A stretch of 64,000 bases of DNA from Variovorax davisae (GCF_030316845.1 NZ_JASZYS010000011.1:1-64000); one strand, 5' to 3'. Shown: positions 18,750-28,117, numbered from the stretch's first letter. Translations and numbers: made by a program. The notes: generated by a model from the letters alone, not told the origin.

Positions 18750-21175
18750 GCCGGCGCTGCGGGCTCCTTGCCCGCCAGCGCCTGCGCGAACTCCGCCGAC
18801 AGGCCGCGCAGGTGCAGGTCGCTCTGCGGCCGGGGCACCTCGATGCCGGCTTCCGCCAGGCCTTCGCGCACCGCCACCGCCAGGTTGCTGCGCACCACCA
18901 CCCAGCTGACGCTGTCGGTGGTCCAGGCGCGCAGGCTGAAGTCGAGGGCGCCGGCGGTCAGGCCGGTCATGAGGGCGGCAGGTTCCGGCACGGTGGCCAC
19001 GCCATCGACGGCGCGGGCGATCGCGAGCAGCAGCTCGATGGTGGTGCGCGGCGGCACGTCGGGGCCGGTGCTGACGTTGATGTCGATGCGCCGGCGCGTG
19101 CCCCGCAGCGTCCAGTTGACCAGCTTGTCGGCCAGCAGCATGCCGTTGGGCACCACCACGTCGGCGCCTTCGAAGGTGGTCACGATGGTGGCCCGCATGC
19201 CGATCTGGCGCACCGTGCCCGACATGCCCGCGACGTCGACCACGTCGCCCGGCTGGATCGGCCGCTCGAACATCAGGATCAGGCCGGCGACGAAGTTCTT
19301 CACGATGTCCTGCAGCCCGAAGCCGATGCCGACGCCGAGGGCGCCGAACACGATGGCCAGCTGCCCGATCGGGAAGCCCAGCACGGCCAGCGCCGACAGC
19401 AGGCCGACCAGCAGGATCGTGTAGTAGCTCAGGGTCGAGATGCTGTTGCCCACGCCGCGCGTGAGGGCGAGCGAGGGCAGGATGTCTTCGGCCAGCAGCA
19501 TGCGGATCGTGCGCGCCAGCCAGAAGGCCAGGAAGGCGGCGGCGACGAAAGCCGCGATGTTGCCGAGGCTGAGCGACACCACGCCGATCGTGAAGCCGTA
19601 GGAGAGGATCGCCAGCAGGAAATCCGACAGCGGGCGATAGATGCGAAAGGCCTGCAGCCCGATGACGACGCAGGCGACCGCCATCAGCGTGCGGCCGATC
19701 CTGGCGCCGGCGTCGATCAGCGAACTGGTGTTGCGCGCGCCCGGGCGCGCCGGCCCGGGTCGCGCCAGCAGCACCCTGAACAGCGCCACCAGCACCGTGG
19801 CGCCGGCGTACATGACCAGGGCGAGGTAGCTGGTGTCGAGCACGGCGCTGGTCAGCATGGTCGCCAGCGACACGTTGCCCAGCAGGTTCGAGACCGCGGC
19901 CGCCGCCAGCACCACCGAGGCGGCGCCGAGCAGGTAGATCATCGGGGGCGGACTGGACGGCGCCTCCGCCGTGCCGGCGGCGCGGCGCGCCCGCGCGACC
20001 AGCCAGACCAGGGTGCCGGCCATCGCCAGGTCCATCAGGAGCAGCATGCTGCGGTAGAGGAACTCGTTGCCGAGCAGCAGCGAGGCCAGCACGTTCAGGA
20101 AGTAGAACACCGCGCTGAGGTAGGCCCAGGGGCCGACGGCCTGCAGGATCCGCTCGGGCAGCAGCCGCAGCACGGGCACCCAGGCCAGCAGCATGGCGGC
20201 CTGCTGGCGGATGGCCGGACCCTGGAAGTCGAACACCACCGCGCCGAGCGCCAGCAGCACCAGCCAGGCCGCCCAGGGGCGGGTCAGCGCCTGCAGCGAG
20301 GCGGCGCTCGCATGGCCCTGGGCGATCAGCTGCCCGGCGCGAAGGCGCAGCCAGAACAGCAGCGGCAGCAGCACCAGGCCGACCGCCACCAGCACCCGCA
20401 GCACGGGGGCGTTGGCGGCATCGTGGTCGCGCGCGAACGCGGTCTCGATGGCCAGGCTCTTGCGCAGGCTCACGTTGGCGGTCTCGGCGGCGTGCCCGGC
20501 GGCAGCGCCCTGCCACAGGGCCGGCGAATCCATCGACAGCAGGCGCCGGTCGAGTTCCTCGACCTGGGTCAGCACTGCCGTCTGGCCGGCCTCGACCTCG
20601 GCCGCCAGCACGCTCGCCTGGCGCCCGAGATCCAGCAGTTCGGCCAGCGGTTGCGCGACCCGCTGCTCGGCCTGCTCGATCTGCGCGACCAGCTCGTCGA
20701 TGCGCTGCAGCAGCGCCGGCGCCAGCTCGGCCGACCCCGCGCGCGTGGCCTGCCAGGCGGCACGGCGGGCGGCCAGCGAGGCGGCATCCTCGGCGTGCGC
20801 GTGGGTGGTGCGCGAGAGGCGGGCGCGGCCGTCGGCGATCTCGCGGGCATAGAGCTGCCAGTGCCGCTGCAGGCTTTCGAGGCGGCGCACCGGCAGCGCG
20901 GAGAGGTCGGTGCCGGTGGCCAGCGTCGACAGCTGCTCGACGGCGGCGGACTGGCGGGCCAGCACGTCGTGCGAGCGCTGCAGGTCTTCAGGCGACGCGG
21001 TCCGGCGCATGGCCGCCTGGACGAACTGCTCGTCGGCGTCGGCGCGGGCCGTGATGTCGGCGGTGGCGATCGGGGCGGCCGCCGTGGCGGCGGGCGGTGC
21101 GTCGGCTGCCGTCGCCGCCGGTGCGCCGACGAGCCACAGCGCGCAGGCGATGAAGGCGAGGAGGCGCGTGGGCAT
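18746..21175 (-). CDS. MscS-family mechanosensitive channel with DUF3772 domain
   Basis: The 809-residue protein has a signal peptide (cleavage near residue 23), a periplasmic, partly coiled-coil DUF3772-type domain to about residue 290, then roughly ten membrane helices. The C-terminal MscS core carries the pore helix FGALGVGIGFGLQDIVKN and the beta domain PIQPGDVVDVAGMSGTVRQI. Large MscS homologs (MscK-like) act as osmotic safety valves in the inner membrane. It is a single gene between cinA-like (convergent) and the metal ATPase. Confidence 0.88.
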   Translation of the reverse strand: MPTRLLAFIACALWLVGAPAATAADAPPAATAAAPIATADITARADADEQFVQAAMRRTASPEDLQRSHDVLARQSAAVEQLSTLATGTDLSALPVRRLESLQRHWQLYAREIADGRARLSRTTHAHAEDAASLAARRAAWQATRAGSAELAPALLQRIDELVAQIEQAEQRVAQPLAELLDLGRQASVLAAEVEAGQTAVLTQVEELDRRLLSMDSPALWQGAAAGHAAETANVSLRKSLAIETAFARDHDAANAPVLRVLVAVGLVLLPLLFWLRLRAGQLIAQGHASAASLQALTRPWAAWLVLLALGAVVFDFQGPAIRQQAAMLLAWVPVLRLLPERILQAVGPWAYLSAVFYFLNVLASLLLGNEFLYRSMLLLMDLAMAGTLVWLVARARRAAGTAEAPSSPPPMIYLLGAASVVLAAAAVSNLLGNVSLATMLTSAVLDTSYLALVMYAGATVLVALFRVLLARPGPARPGARNTSSLIDAGARIGRTLMAVACVVIGLQAFRIYRPLSDFLLAILSYGFTIGVVSLSLGNIAAFVAAAFLAFWLARTIRMLLAEDILPSLALTRGVGNSISTLSYYTILLVGLLSALAVLGFPIGQLAIVFGALGVGIGFGLQDIVKNFVAGLILMFERPIQPGDVVDVAGMSGTVRQIGMRATIVTTFEGADVVVPNGMLLADKLVNWTLRGTRRRIDINVSTGPDVPPRTTIELLLAIARAVDGVATVPEPAALMTGLTAGALDFSLRAWTTDSVSWVVVRSNLAVAVREGLAEAGIEVPRPQSDLHLRGLSAEFAQALAGKEPAAPA

Positions 21176-21215
21176 GGTGGGTCGCGGCGATGTTGCTTTC
21201 GAAGCCGCCAGCGTG

Positions 21216-23459
21216 TCAAGGCGATCGAAGAGGCCGGCGCACGCCGTGCAGCAGCCGCAGGCCGTTGGCCACCACCAGCAGGCTGGCGCCCATGTCGGCG
21301 AAGACGGCCATCCACATGGTCGCGCTGCCGAACACCGCCAGCACGAAGAACACCGCCTTGATGCCGAGCGCCAGCGCGATGTTCTGCCACAGCACCGCGT
21401 GCGTGCGGCGCGACAGGCGGATCGTCTCCGCGATCCGGCCGAGGTCGTCGTTCATGATCACGACGTCGGCCGCTTCCATCGCGGTGTCGGTGCCGGCGCC
21501 GCCCATCGCGAAGCCGATGTCGGCCTGCGCCAGGGCCGGCGCGTCGTTGATGCCGTCGCCGGTCATGGCCGTCGGGCCGTAGCGCTGGCGCATGCCCTGG
21601 ATGGCCGCCAGCTTGTCTTCCGGCAGCAGGCCGCCGCGGGCATCGTCGATGCCGGCCTCGCGAGCGACCGCGAGCGCGGTCGCCTGGTTGTCGCCGGTCA
21701 GCATGACGGGGGTGACGCCGAGCGCGCGCAGCGCGGCGATGGCCTTCACCGAACCGGGCTTGATCGTGTCGGCCACCGCGAACAGCGCCAGCACGCCGCC
21801 CTCGTCCGCCAGCAGGGTGACGGTGCGGCCCTGGGCTTCGTGGACCGCCAGTTCGGCTTCGAGCGCCGGATCGGCCTGGCCGCGTTCGCTGACCAGGCGG
21901 TGGTTGCCGAGCACCATCGTGCGGCCGTCGACCACGCCCTCGACGCCGCGGCCCGGCAGGGCCTTGAAGCCGTCCACCGCCAGCGCGTCGCCCTCGATGC
22001 CCAGGGCGATCGCGGCCGACACCGGATGGTCGGAGCGCGCCGCGAGGCGCTTGGCCCATTGCCGGGCCTGGTGCTCGTCGGTCGCGCGCCACGCCTTGGA
22101 GGCCACCAGCCTCGGCTTGCCTTCGGTCAGGGTGCCGGTCTTGTCGAGCGCCACCGCCTTGAGCCGGCGGGCCTGCTCGAGGTGGCTGCCGCCCTTGATC
22201 AGGATGCCGCGCCGCGCAGCCGCCGCCAGCCCGCTGACCACCGTGACCGGCGTGGAAATCACCAGCGCGCAGGGGCAGGCGATCACCAGCAGCACCAGCG
22301 CCTTGTAGATGGCGGCCAGCCAGGGCCAGCCCAGCAGCAGCGGCGGCAGCAGCGCCACCGCCAGCGCGAGGGCGAACACGGCGGGCGTGTAGATGGCGGC
22401 GAAGCGGTCGACGAAGCGCTGGGTCGGGGCGCGCGTGCCTTGCGCTTCCTCGACGGCGTGGATGATCCGCGCCAGCGTCGAGTCGCTGGCGGCCGCGGTG
22501 ACGCGGAACGCCAGCTCGCCGTTCTGGTTGATCGTGCCGGCGAAGACCGGGCTGCCCGGCGCCTTGTCGGCCGGAATGCTCTCGCCGGTGACCGGCGCCT
22601 GGTCGATGCTGCTGTGGCCCTGCGTGACCACGCCGTCGAGCACCACCCGCTCGCCGGGCTTGACGCGCGCGATCGCGCCGATCGCGATCTCGGTTGCCAG
22701 CATGCGGCGCCAGCTGCCGTCGGGCTGTGCCACCTCGGCGTCGGCGGGCGCGAGATCGACCAGCCCCTTGATCGCGTTGCGAGCCCGGTCCACCGCCCGC
22801 GCCTCGATCAGCTCGGCGATGGCATACAGGGCCATCACCATGGCGGCTTCCGGCCACTGGCCGATGACGAAGGCGCCGGTGACGGCGACCGACATCAGGG
22901 CGTTGATGTTGAGCTTGCCGTGCCTGAGCGCGCCCAGGCCCTTGGCGTAGGTCTCGACCCCGGCCAGCCAGATCGCCGCGGCCGCGATCGCCATGCCGGC
23001 CGCCTTCCAGGCCACGAGGTCGGGGGCGAAGAAGGAGATCGCCTCGGCAGCCGCCGCCAGCGCGAGGGCCGTCGCCAACCGCAGGTGGCCGCCGGTCGCG
23101 CCGTGCGCGTGCAGCGCGTCTTCAGACGCTGGCGCCGGCTGGGCCGCCGTCGCCAGCGGCTCGGGCACGAAGCCGGCCTTGCGGATGGCCGCCAGCGCGA
23201 GCGGCACCGCGGCGTCGCTGCCGTCGATGCGCAGCGTGCGCTGGCCGAGGCGGAAATGCAGTCCGCGAATCCCGGCGATCGGCTCCACCAGGCGGCGAAT
23301 CTCGGACTCTTCCACCGTGCAGTCCATGGTGGCGATGCGGAAGGTGTTCGCCGCCGCGCCGGGCTCGGCCCGCGCCGGCTCGGGCGCGCGCAGCGGCGTG
23401 GCCGCGCAGCAGGCATCCGCTGCGGCCGCCGGGGCGTGGGGGTGGTGGTGTTGGGCCAT
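21216..23459 (-). CDS. cadA: Heavy-metal P1B-type ATPase (Cd/Zn/Pb efflux)
   Basis: The 747-residue pump begins with a His/Cys-rich tail (HHHPH and ADACCA) and an HMA-like domain in which the usual CxxC is changed to MDCTVEE, a form seen in Zn/Cd/Pb-type pumps. It has the membrane metal site ACPCAL, the phosphorylation motif DKTGTLTEG, and the hinge MTGDGINDAPAL. It exports divalent soft metals to the periplasm. A 19-bp-spaced MerR-type promoter with a CadR-like dyad lies directly upstream (23482-23512). The probable regulator, cadR at 24580, is separated from it by two genes. Confidence 0.9.
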   Translation of the reverse strand: MAQHHHPHAPAAAADACCAATPLRAPEPARAEPGAAANTFRIATMDCTVEESEIRRLVEPIAGIRGLHFRLGQRTLRIDGSDAAVPLALAAIRKAGFVPEPLATAAQPAPASEDALHAHGATGGHLRLATALALAAAAEAISFFAPDLVAWKAAGMAIAAAAIWLAGVETYAKGLGALRHGKLNINALMSVAVTGAFVIGQWPEAAMVMALYAIAELIEARAVDRARNAIKGLVDLAPADAEVAQPDGSWRRMLATEIAIGAIARVKPGERVVLDGVVTQGHSSIDQAPVTGESIPADKAPGSPVFAGTINQNGELAFRVTAAASDSTLARIIHAVEEAQGTRAPTQRFVDRFAAIYTPAVFALALAVALLPPLLLGWPWLAAIYKALVLLVIACPCALVISTPVTVVSGLAAAARRGILIKGGSHLEQARRLKAVALDKTGTLTEGKPRLVASKAWRATDEHQARQWAKRLAARSDHPVSAAIALGIEGDALAVDGFKALPGRGVEGVVDGRTMVLGNHRLVSERGQADPALEAELAVHEAQGRTVTLLADEGGVLALFAVADTIKPGSVKAIAALRALGVTPVMLTGDNQATALAVAREAGIDDARGGLLPEDKLAAIQGMRQRYGPTAMTGDGINDAPALAQADIGFAMGGAGTDTAMEAADVVIMNDDLGRIAETIRLSRRTHAVLWQNIALALGIKAVFFVLAVFGSATMWMAVFADMGASLLVVANGLRLLHGVRRPLRSP

Positions 23460-23481
23460 GTCGTCGTCGCTTTCGGGGGGT

Positions 23482-23512
23482 ATTTCACACCCTATACCCA
23501 GTACAAGGTCAA
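23482..23512 (-). promoter_or_regulatory. CadR/MerR-type promoter and operator of cadA
   Basis: Read leftwards, a -35 TTGACC (23512-23507) and -10 TGAAAT (23487-23482) are separated by 19 bp, the over-long spacer typical of MerR-activated promoters. The spacer holds a dyad with arms at 23489-23497 (ACCCTATAC) and 23501-23509 (GTACAAGGT), matching in 7 of 9 positions around a 3-bp centre. This resembles known CadR/PbrR operators. The predicted start of transcription falls about 16 bases before the cadA ATG. Confidence 0.8.
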
Positions 23513-23598
23513 GCCGGGCGGGCTCGGGTGTCGGGCAGGCTGGTCAAAGGGTTCTGCCTGCCGGACAATCCAGCTCACCCTCACCGAGGAGCAGCACC

Positions 23599-23964
23599 AT
23601 GACCCCCAGCCCCGTGCATGCGGTGATCACTTGCGTCGCCCTGGTGGCGAGCACGGCGGCGCTCGCACAATCCGGTCTCGACGCCGCCCAGGCGCGCTAC
23701 GAGCGCACGATGGCGTACTGCAACGGCGGAAACCTGCCGCGCCCGCAACGCGATGCCTGCGTGCGCGATGCGGGGATGGCGTGGGACCGGGCCCAACGCG
23801 GACTGCCGCCCCTGGAAGACGTCACTTCGCCCGGCGGCCGTGCCGTGGTGGTCGTTCCGCGAGGCGCGCCGCCGCCCTTGAGCGACTCCGACACCGTGAC
23901 CTCGCCGGACGGCGACTCGACGATCGTCCTGCCGGCGGACGGCTCCAGGCCCTTGGCGCAGTGA
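23599..23964 (+). CDS. Small periplasmic hypothetical protein
   Basis: The 121-residue protein has a Sec signal peptide (cleavage after ALA near residue 23). The mature part starts with a short helical segment holding two Cys (YCNGGNLPRPQRDACVRDAG), probably a disulfide pair, and continues as a polar, Pro/Ser/Asp-rich tail with two DxVTSPxG repeats. GAGGAGCAG precedes the ATG at 23599. It is divergent from cadA. The function is unknown; small proteins of this kind are common in Variovorax-like genomes. Confidence 0.65.
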   Translation: MTPSPVHAVITCVALVASTAALAQSGLDAAQARYERTMAYCNGGNLPRPQRDACVRDAGMAWDRAQRGLPPLEDVTSPGGRAVVVVPRGAPPPLSDSDTVTSPDGDSTIVLPADGSRPLAQ

Positions 23965-24007
23965 CGGCCTGAATCGGCCCTCCAGGAGGGCGGCCGGCGA
24001 GCGCTGG

Positions 24008-24454
24008 TCAGAGCACCCTGAAGCTGATGCCCAGGAAAGCGCACAGTCCCGTGACCGCCATGATCAGCGCCATGACGAACGAGGGCTGGAACATGCGGAA
24101 GTCCTTGGCCTCGCGCAGCTTCTTGATCCGGTACCCGTACTCGAGCACGCCCATCAGCATCGCCACCGTTCCCAGGCCGGTCAGGAACAGCCCCATGTCG
24201 CGCGGCACGTGGCTTGCCGTCACGGTACCGCCCTGTTCACGGAAGCCTTCGAGAATCTTGTAGATCGTGAAGCCGAAGCTGATCATGGACAGCGCCGTCC
24301 GCACCCATGCCATCAGCGAGCGGTCCGCAGCCATCAAGGTGCGATCGATCGCCAGATCGGTGTTGAACTGCGCCAGCTCGCTGGAGGACATCTGCGGTCG
24401 TGCGGCCCCGTCCGGGGTCGAGGTGGTCGGCGTGGCTGGAGGTGGGCCTTGCAT
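24008..24454 (-). CDS. DUF202 (YidH-like) membrane protein
   Basis: The 148-residue protein has a polar N-terminal tail, the DUF202 signature AIDRTLMAADRSLMAWVRTA (residues 36-55) and three membrane helices (about 55-75, 88-108 and 125-145). DUF202 proteins such as E. coli YidH are small inner-membrane proteins; a related domain is found in phosphate/vacuolar transport proteins, but their own function is not established. It lies between a small secreted protein gene and divergent cadR. Confidence 0.82.
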   Translation of the reverse strand: MQGPPPATPTTSTPDGAARPQMSSSELAQFNTDLAIDRTLMAADRSLMAWVRTALSMISFGFTIYKILEGFREQGGTVTASHVPRDMGLFLTGLGTVAMLMGVLEYGYRIKKLREAKDFRMFQPSFVMALIMAVTGLCAFLGISFRVL

Positions 24455-24579
24455 GGGGATCCGTTTCGCATGGTTGCGCGCTGCGACAGGGGCATTGTGC
24501 CAAGTCCCGTCCCGACGGACCCCTGGTTGACGCCATCATTTGAAAGATGGAGCATGTCTTCACTTAATCTCACGACACC

Positions 24580-25002
24580 ATGAAGATCGGCGACCTGAGC
24601 AATGCAACCGGTGTCGACGTCGGCACCATCCGCTTCTACGAACGGGCCGGCCTGCTGGCAGCGCCCGCGCGCCAGCCCAACGGCTACCGGGCCTACGGGC
24701 AGGCGCACCTGGAGGGCCTGTCCTTCGTGCGCCATTGCCGGGCGCTGGACATTCCCCTGAGCGACATCAAGAAGCTGCTGGATTTCGCGGCAACGCCGCG
24801 GCAGGACTGCGCCGACATCAACCAGTTGGTCGACGAGCAGATCGAGCGCGTGCGCGCCCGCCTCAAGAGCCTCCAGGCCCTGGAGAAGCAGCTGACCGTG
24901 CTGCGCGGGCGCTGCTCGCAGCCGCACGCCACCCAGGAGTGCGGCATCCTCAGCGAGCTCGTTTCGGCAGCGCACGGCGAGGCCTGCGCCTGCCACTCAT
25001 GA
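24580..25002 (+). CDS. cadR: Cd(II)/Pb(II)-responsive MerR-family regulator
   Basis: The 140-residue regulator has an N-terminal MerR winged helix (MKIGDLSNATGVDVGTIRFY), a dimerisation coiled coil, and Cys residues fitting the CadR/PbrR metal site: Cys77 (QDCADIN), Cys112 (RGRCSQ), Cys119 (QECGIL) and a terminal CACHS tail. These proteins bind over-spaced promoters and activate metal ATPase genes when Cd, Pb or Zn is bound. The matching promoter is in front of cadA, 1.1 kb away on the other strand, so the pair is linked but not adjacent. Confidence 0.88.
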   Translation: MKIGDLSNATGVDVGTIRFYERAGLLAAPARQPNGYRAYGQAHLEGLSFVRHCRALDIPLSDIKKLLDFAATPRQDCADINQLVDEQIERVRARLKSLQALEKQLTVLRGRCSQPHATQECGILSELVSAAHGEACACHS

Positions 25003-25009
25003 TGAAACA

Positions 25010-25097
25010 CCCCCGAAGCGCCTGCGGCGCCGCCACCTCGAGGGGGCGATAGCAGCGGCCCGGCAAAGCCGGTTCCGCGGCATCCCTGGCGTTTGGC
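25010..25097. repeat. GC-rich intergenic repeat, Comamonadaceae type
   Basis: Between convergent cadR and the kinase gene lies a block with CACCTCGAGGGGGCG followed by GGCCCGGCAAAGCCGG, a self-complementary hairpin. It resembles the block at 5632-5712 and repeats found at gene ends across Variovorax and Acidovorax. It is non-coding and may help end both transcripts. Confidence 0.5.
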
Positions 25098-25144
25098 TGT
25101 GCCGGTTTCATGCATCGGTGATATGCACCGCGCCCGCGGTGCGC

Positions 25145-26872
25145 TCACTTCCCGGCCAGCTGCAGCCCCAGCAGGACCACCGTGGCCGCGCCCAGCAGCG
25201 CGGTGGCGCACTGCCAGAACCGCACCGGGTGCCGCTCGATCAGCGGCGCGCTGCGGGGCCGCAGGAACTCCGGCCCCGGCGCCTTCAGGTCGTGCACGAA
25301 TTCCGACACCGCCTGCTGGCGCCGGGCCGGGTCCGGGTGCAGCGCCTTCTGCAGCACCGCATCGACCCAGGCCGGCAGGTCGGGCCGGAACTGGCGCACC
25401 GGCAGGTAGCGCAGGCGCTTCGCGTCGGCGCCCGAACGCACGCGTGATGCGTGCAGGCCGTACGGCAATTGCTTCGTGAGCATCTGATAGACGATCACGG
25501 CCAGCGAGAACAGGTCGGAGCGCGTGCTGCCGCCCTGGCCGACGAAGTATTCCGGCGCGGTGTACTGCAAGGTGCCGGCGATGGCGAGCGCGCGCCGGTC
25601 CCGGGCGCTGTCGGCCAGGCCCGCCACGTGCGTCGATGCCAGGTCGATGATCTTGACGGTGCCGGCGCGATCGATCATCACGTTCTCGGGCCGGATGTCC
25701 TGGTGCAGCATCTCCTTGCCATGCAGCGCCTGCAGCCCCTTGGCCAACTGGGCGACGATGCTGCGCACGCTGTCCAGCGAAGGCCTGTGATGGTCGACCA
25801 TCCATTGCGCCAGCGTCTGGCCATCGACGTACTCCATGGCGACGAACAGGTGGCCGCGCGTGCGTTCGACCGTGCCGGCCTTGACGACGTGGGCGCTGTC
25901 GACCCGGCGTGCCACCCATTCCTCGAGGACGAAGCGGTCCAGGTAGTCGGGGTCGTCGCGCAGGTCGACCGACGGCAGCTTGAGCACCACCTGCTGCCCG
26001 CGCGCCTCGTCCACCGCCAGGTGCACGTGGCTGCGGGCGCTGACCTGAAGCTCGCGCACCAGGGTGAAGCCCTCGAAGCGCGCCCGCGGCGCGAGCGCGG
26101 GCGGGATCGCCAGCCCCTCGCGCTGCGCCTGCAGCTGCGCGGCATCGGCCGCCGGCAGCTCATCGATGCGCAGCAGCTGCACGGTGCGGTCGTCGTCGCC
26201 CCGCGCGCCCGCCACCAGCAGGCGGGCGGCTTCGTCGAGGTCGTCACCGTAGCGCGCGAGCGCATGGTGCACCGCGCGGGCGTCGAGGCCGGCGCAGGCG
26301 CCGTCCGTGGCCAGCAGGTAGACCTCGCCGACTTCCGCCTCCCAGCAGCGGTAGTCGATCTCCACGTTGGGGCCCGCCCCCAGGGCGCGCCCGAGGTACG
26401 ACTCGACCGACGACAGGTGAACCCGGTGGTCCTCCGTGAGCTGCTCCAGGGCCTGCGGATGCAGCCGGTAGATGCGCGCGTCGCCGACGTGCAGCAGGTG
26501 CACCTCCCGGCCCTTGAGGACCAGGGCGCTGAAGGTGCAGACGTAGCCGCTGTCCTTGTCGAAGCGGGCGTCGCTGCGCATCGTCTGGGCATGCAGCCAG
26601 GCGTTGGTGGCGGCCAGCACCCGCTGGGCGGAGCGGCGCACCGACCAGGCCTCGGAGGTCGCGTAGTAGTCGTCGAGGAAGCCGCGCACCGCCGCGGCGC
26701 TGGCGACCTGGCTGACGCGGCTGGAGCCGATGCCGTCGGCGATCGCGATCGCGATGCCCTTGGTCGCCCGCAGCGATCCCTCCGCCAGCATGGCACCGTG
26801 AAAATCCTGGTTGACCCGCCCCGGTCCGGCCAGCGATTGCTGGCCGAGCGTCACGCGCAAGGCGCTGCCCAT
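25145..26872 (-). CDS. PP2C phosphatase fused to a Ser/Thr protein kinase, membrane-anchored
   Basis: The 575-residue protein has an N-terminal PP2C domain (about 1-245: IADGIGSSR and LHVGDARIYRL metal motifs), a Ser/Thr kinase domain (about 265-530) and one C-terminal membrane helix (about 553-572). In the kinase, the Lys (VVLKLPS) and catalytic loop HQDIRPENV are present, but the Mg-binding DFG is DLA (IIDLAS) and the glycine loop is poor, so activity may be altered. It is the last gene of the nirB-nirD-FNT operon, 13 bases after the transporter, suggesting control of nitrite uptake or assimilation by phosphorylation. That role is inferred. Confidence 0.88.
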   Translation of the reverse strand: MGSALRVTLGQQSLAGPGRVNQDFHGAMLAEGSLRATKGIAIAIADGIGSSRVSQVASAAAVRGFLDDYYATSEAWSVRRSAQRVLAATNAWLHAQTMRSDARFDKDSGYVCTFSALVLKGREVHLLHVGDARIYRLHPQALEQLTEDHRVHLSSVESYLGRALGAGPNVEIDYRCWEAEVGEVYLLATDGACAGLDARAVHHALARYGDDLDEAARLLVAGARGDDDRTVQLLRIDELPAADAAQLQAQREGLAIPPALAPRARFEGFTLVRELQVSARSHVHLAVDEARGQQVVLKLPSVDLRDDPDYLDRFVLEEWVARRVDSAHVVKAGTVERTRGHLFVAMEYVDGQTLAQWMVDHHRPSLDSVRSIVAQLAKGLQALHGKEMLHQDIRPENVMIDRAGTVKIIDLASTHVAGLADSARDRRALAIAGTLQYTAPEYFVGQGGSTRSDLFSLAVIVYQMLTKQLPYGLHASRVRSGADAKRLRYLPVRQFRPDLPAWVDAVLQKALHPDPARRQQAVSEFVHDLKAPGPEFLRPRSAPLIERHPVRFWQCATALLGAATVVLLGLQLAGK

Positions 26873-26885
26873 GGCGCTGGCTTGT

Positions 26886-27698
26886 TCAGCCCACGACGCG
26901 CTTCGGCGCCGTCTTGTAGTGCGTCGCGTACAGCGTCGCGCCGACGAAGGTCAGGCCGCCGACCAGGTTGCCGAGCACGGTCGGGATCTCGTTCCAGATC
27001 AGGTAGTCCATCAGCGTGAACTTGCCGCCCAGCAGCAGGCCGGTGGGGAACAGGAACATGTTGACGATCGAATGCTCGAAGCCCATGTAGAAGAAGATCA
27101 TCACGGGCATCCACATGCCGATGGCCTTGCCCGACACCGTGGTCGACATCATCGCGGCGACCACGCCGGTGGACACCATCCAATTGCACATCACGCCGCG
27201 GATGAACAGGGTCAGCATGCCGGCGGCGCCGTGCGCGGCATAGCCCAGCGTGCGGCCCTCGCCGATGTGGCCGAGCTTCTCGCCGACGGCGTTGGGCGCC
27301 TCGCTGAAGCCGAAGGTGAAGATGATCGCCATGAAGACCGCGACCGTCAGCGCGCCGGCGAAGTTGCCGACGAACACCAGCCCCCAGTTGCGAAAGCATC
27401 CGCGCCAGGTCGCGCCGGGGCGCTTGTCGAGCACGGCCAGCGGCACCAGCGTGAAGACGCCCGTCAGCAGGTCGAAGCCCATCAGGTACAGCATGATGAA
27501 GCCGACCGGGAACAGCATCGCGCCGACCAGCGGGTTGCCGGTGTTGACGGTCACGGTCACGGCGAAGGCCGCCGCCAGCGCCAGGATGGCACCGGCCATG
27601 TAGGAGCGGATCAGCGTGTCGCGGGTGGACATCAGCAGCTTGGATTCGCCGGCGTCGACCATCTTGGTCACGAACTCGGCAGGGGCTAGGTAGGCCAT
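26886..27698 (-). CDS. Formate/nitrite transporter family channel
   Basis: The 270-residue protein is a six-helix FNT channel (aquaporin-like pentamer), with the family signatures GAMLFPVGFIMLYLMGFDLLTG near residue 60 and NWMVSTGV near 165. Position in the nitrite reductase operon indicates nitrite (NirC/NasA-type) rather than formate as substrate. AAGGAA precedes the ATG at 27698. It is 52 bases downstream of nirD and upstream of the kinase/phosphatase gene. Confidence 0.9.
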   Translation of the reverse strand: MAYLAPAEFVTKMVDAGESKLLMSTRDTLIRSYMAGAILALAAAFAVTVTVNTGNPLVGAMLFPVGFIMLYLMGFDLLTGVFTLVPLAVLDKRPGATWRGCFRNWGLVFVGNFAGALTVAVFMAIIFTFGFSEAPNAVGEKLGHIGEGRTLGYAAHGAAGMLTLFIRGVMCNWMVSTGVVAAMMSTTVSGKAIGMWMPVMIFFYMGFEHSIVNMFLFPTGLLLGGKFTLMDYLIWNEIPTVLGNLVGGLTFVGATLYATHYKTAPKRVVG

Positions 27699-27750
27699 GG
27701 GGATTCCTTGGAAGCTTGAAGAAGAAGTGGAGCCGTGCAGGCAGCGGGGA

Positions 27751-28095
27751 TCAGGCGAGCGCGACCAGCACGCGGCCTTCGTGGACGCGCACCGCATGGG
27801 CGCGCACCGAGTGCTCGGGCGCCTCGAGGCATTCGCCGCTCTGCAGGTCGAAGTGGTTCTTGTAGAGCGGCGAGGCGACGACGATGCGCTCGCCGATGCT
27901 GCCCACCAGCCCGCGCGAGAGCACGCTGGCGCCGGCCTTCGGGTCGACGTTGTCGATGGCATAGAGCGCCTGTGGCCGGCCGACCCGGAAGATCGCGACA
28001 TGCACGCCCTCGACCAGGGCGCAGACGCCGGTATCGGGCAGGATGTCGCCGTCGGCGCAGACGGCGGTCCAGTGGCGTGCTTCGGTGGTGGTCAT
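27751..28095 (-). CDS. nirD: Nitrite reductase (NADH) small subunit
   Basis: The 114-residue protein has a Rieske-like fold (residues 8-105: ARHWTAVCADGDILPDTGVC, then VVASPLYKNHFDLQSG) without the cluster-binding Cys/His pairs, as usual for NirD. It partners with NirB to form the assimilatory NADH-nitrite reductase. The ATG at 28095 is 22 bases after the nirB stop; an upstream in-frame start at 28152 would run into nirB and is rejected. Confidence 0.9.
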   Translation of the reverse strand: MTTTEARHWTAVCADGDILPDTGVCALVEGVHVAIFRVGRPQALYAIDNVDPKAGASVLSRGLVGSIGERIVVASPLYKNHFDLQSGECLEAPEHSVRAHAVRVHEGRVLVALA

Positions 28096-28117
28096 CTCGA
28101 ATGTCCTCGTGTGTTGT

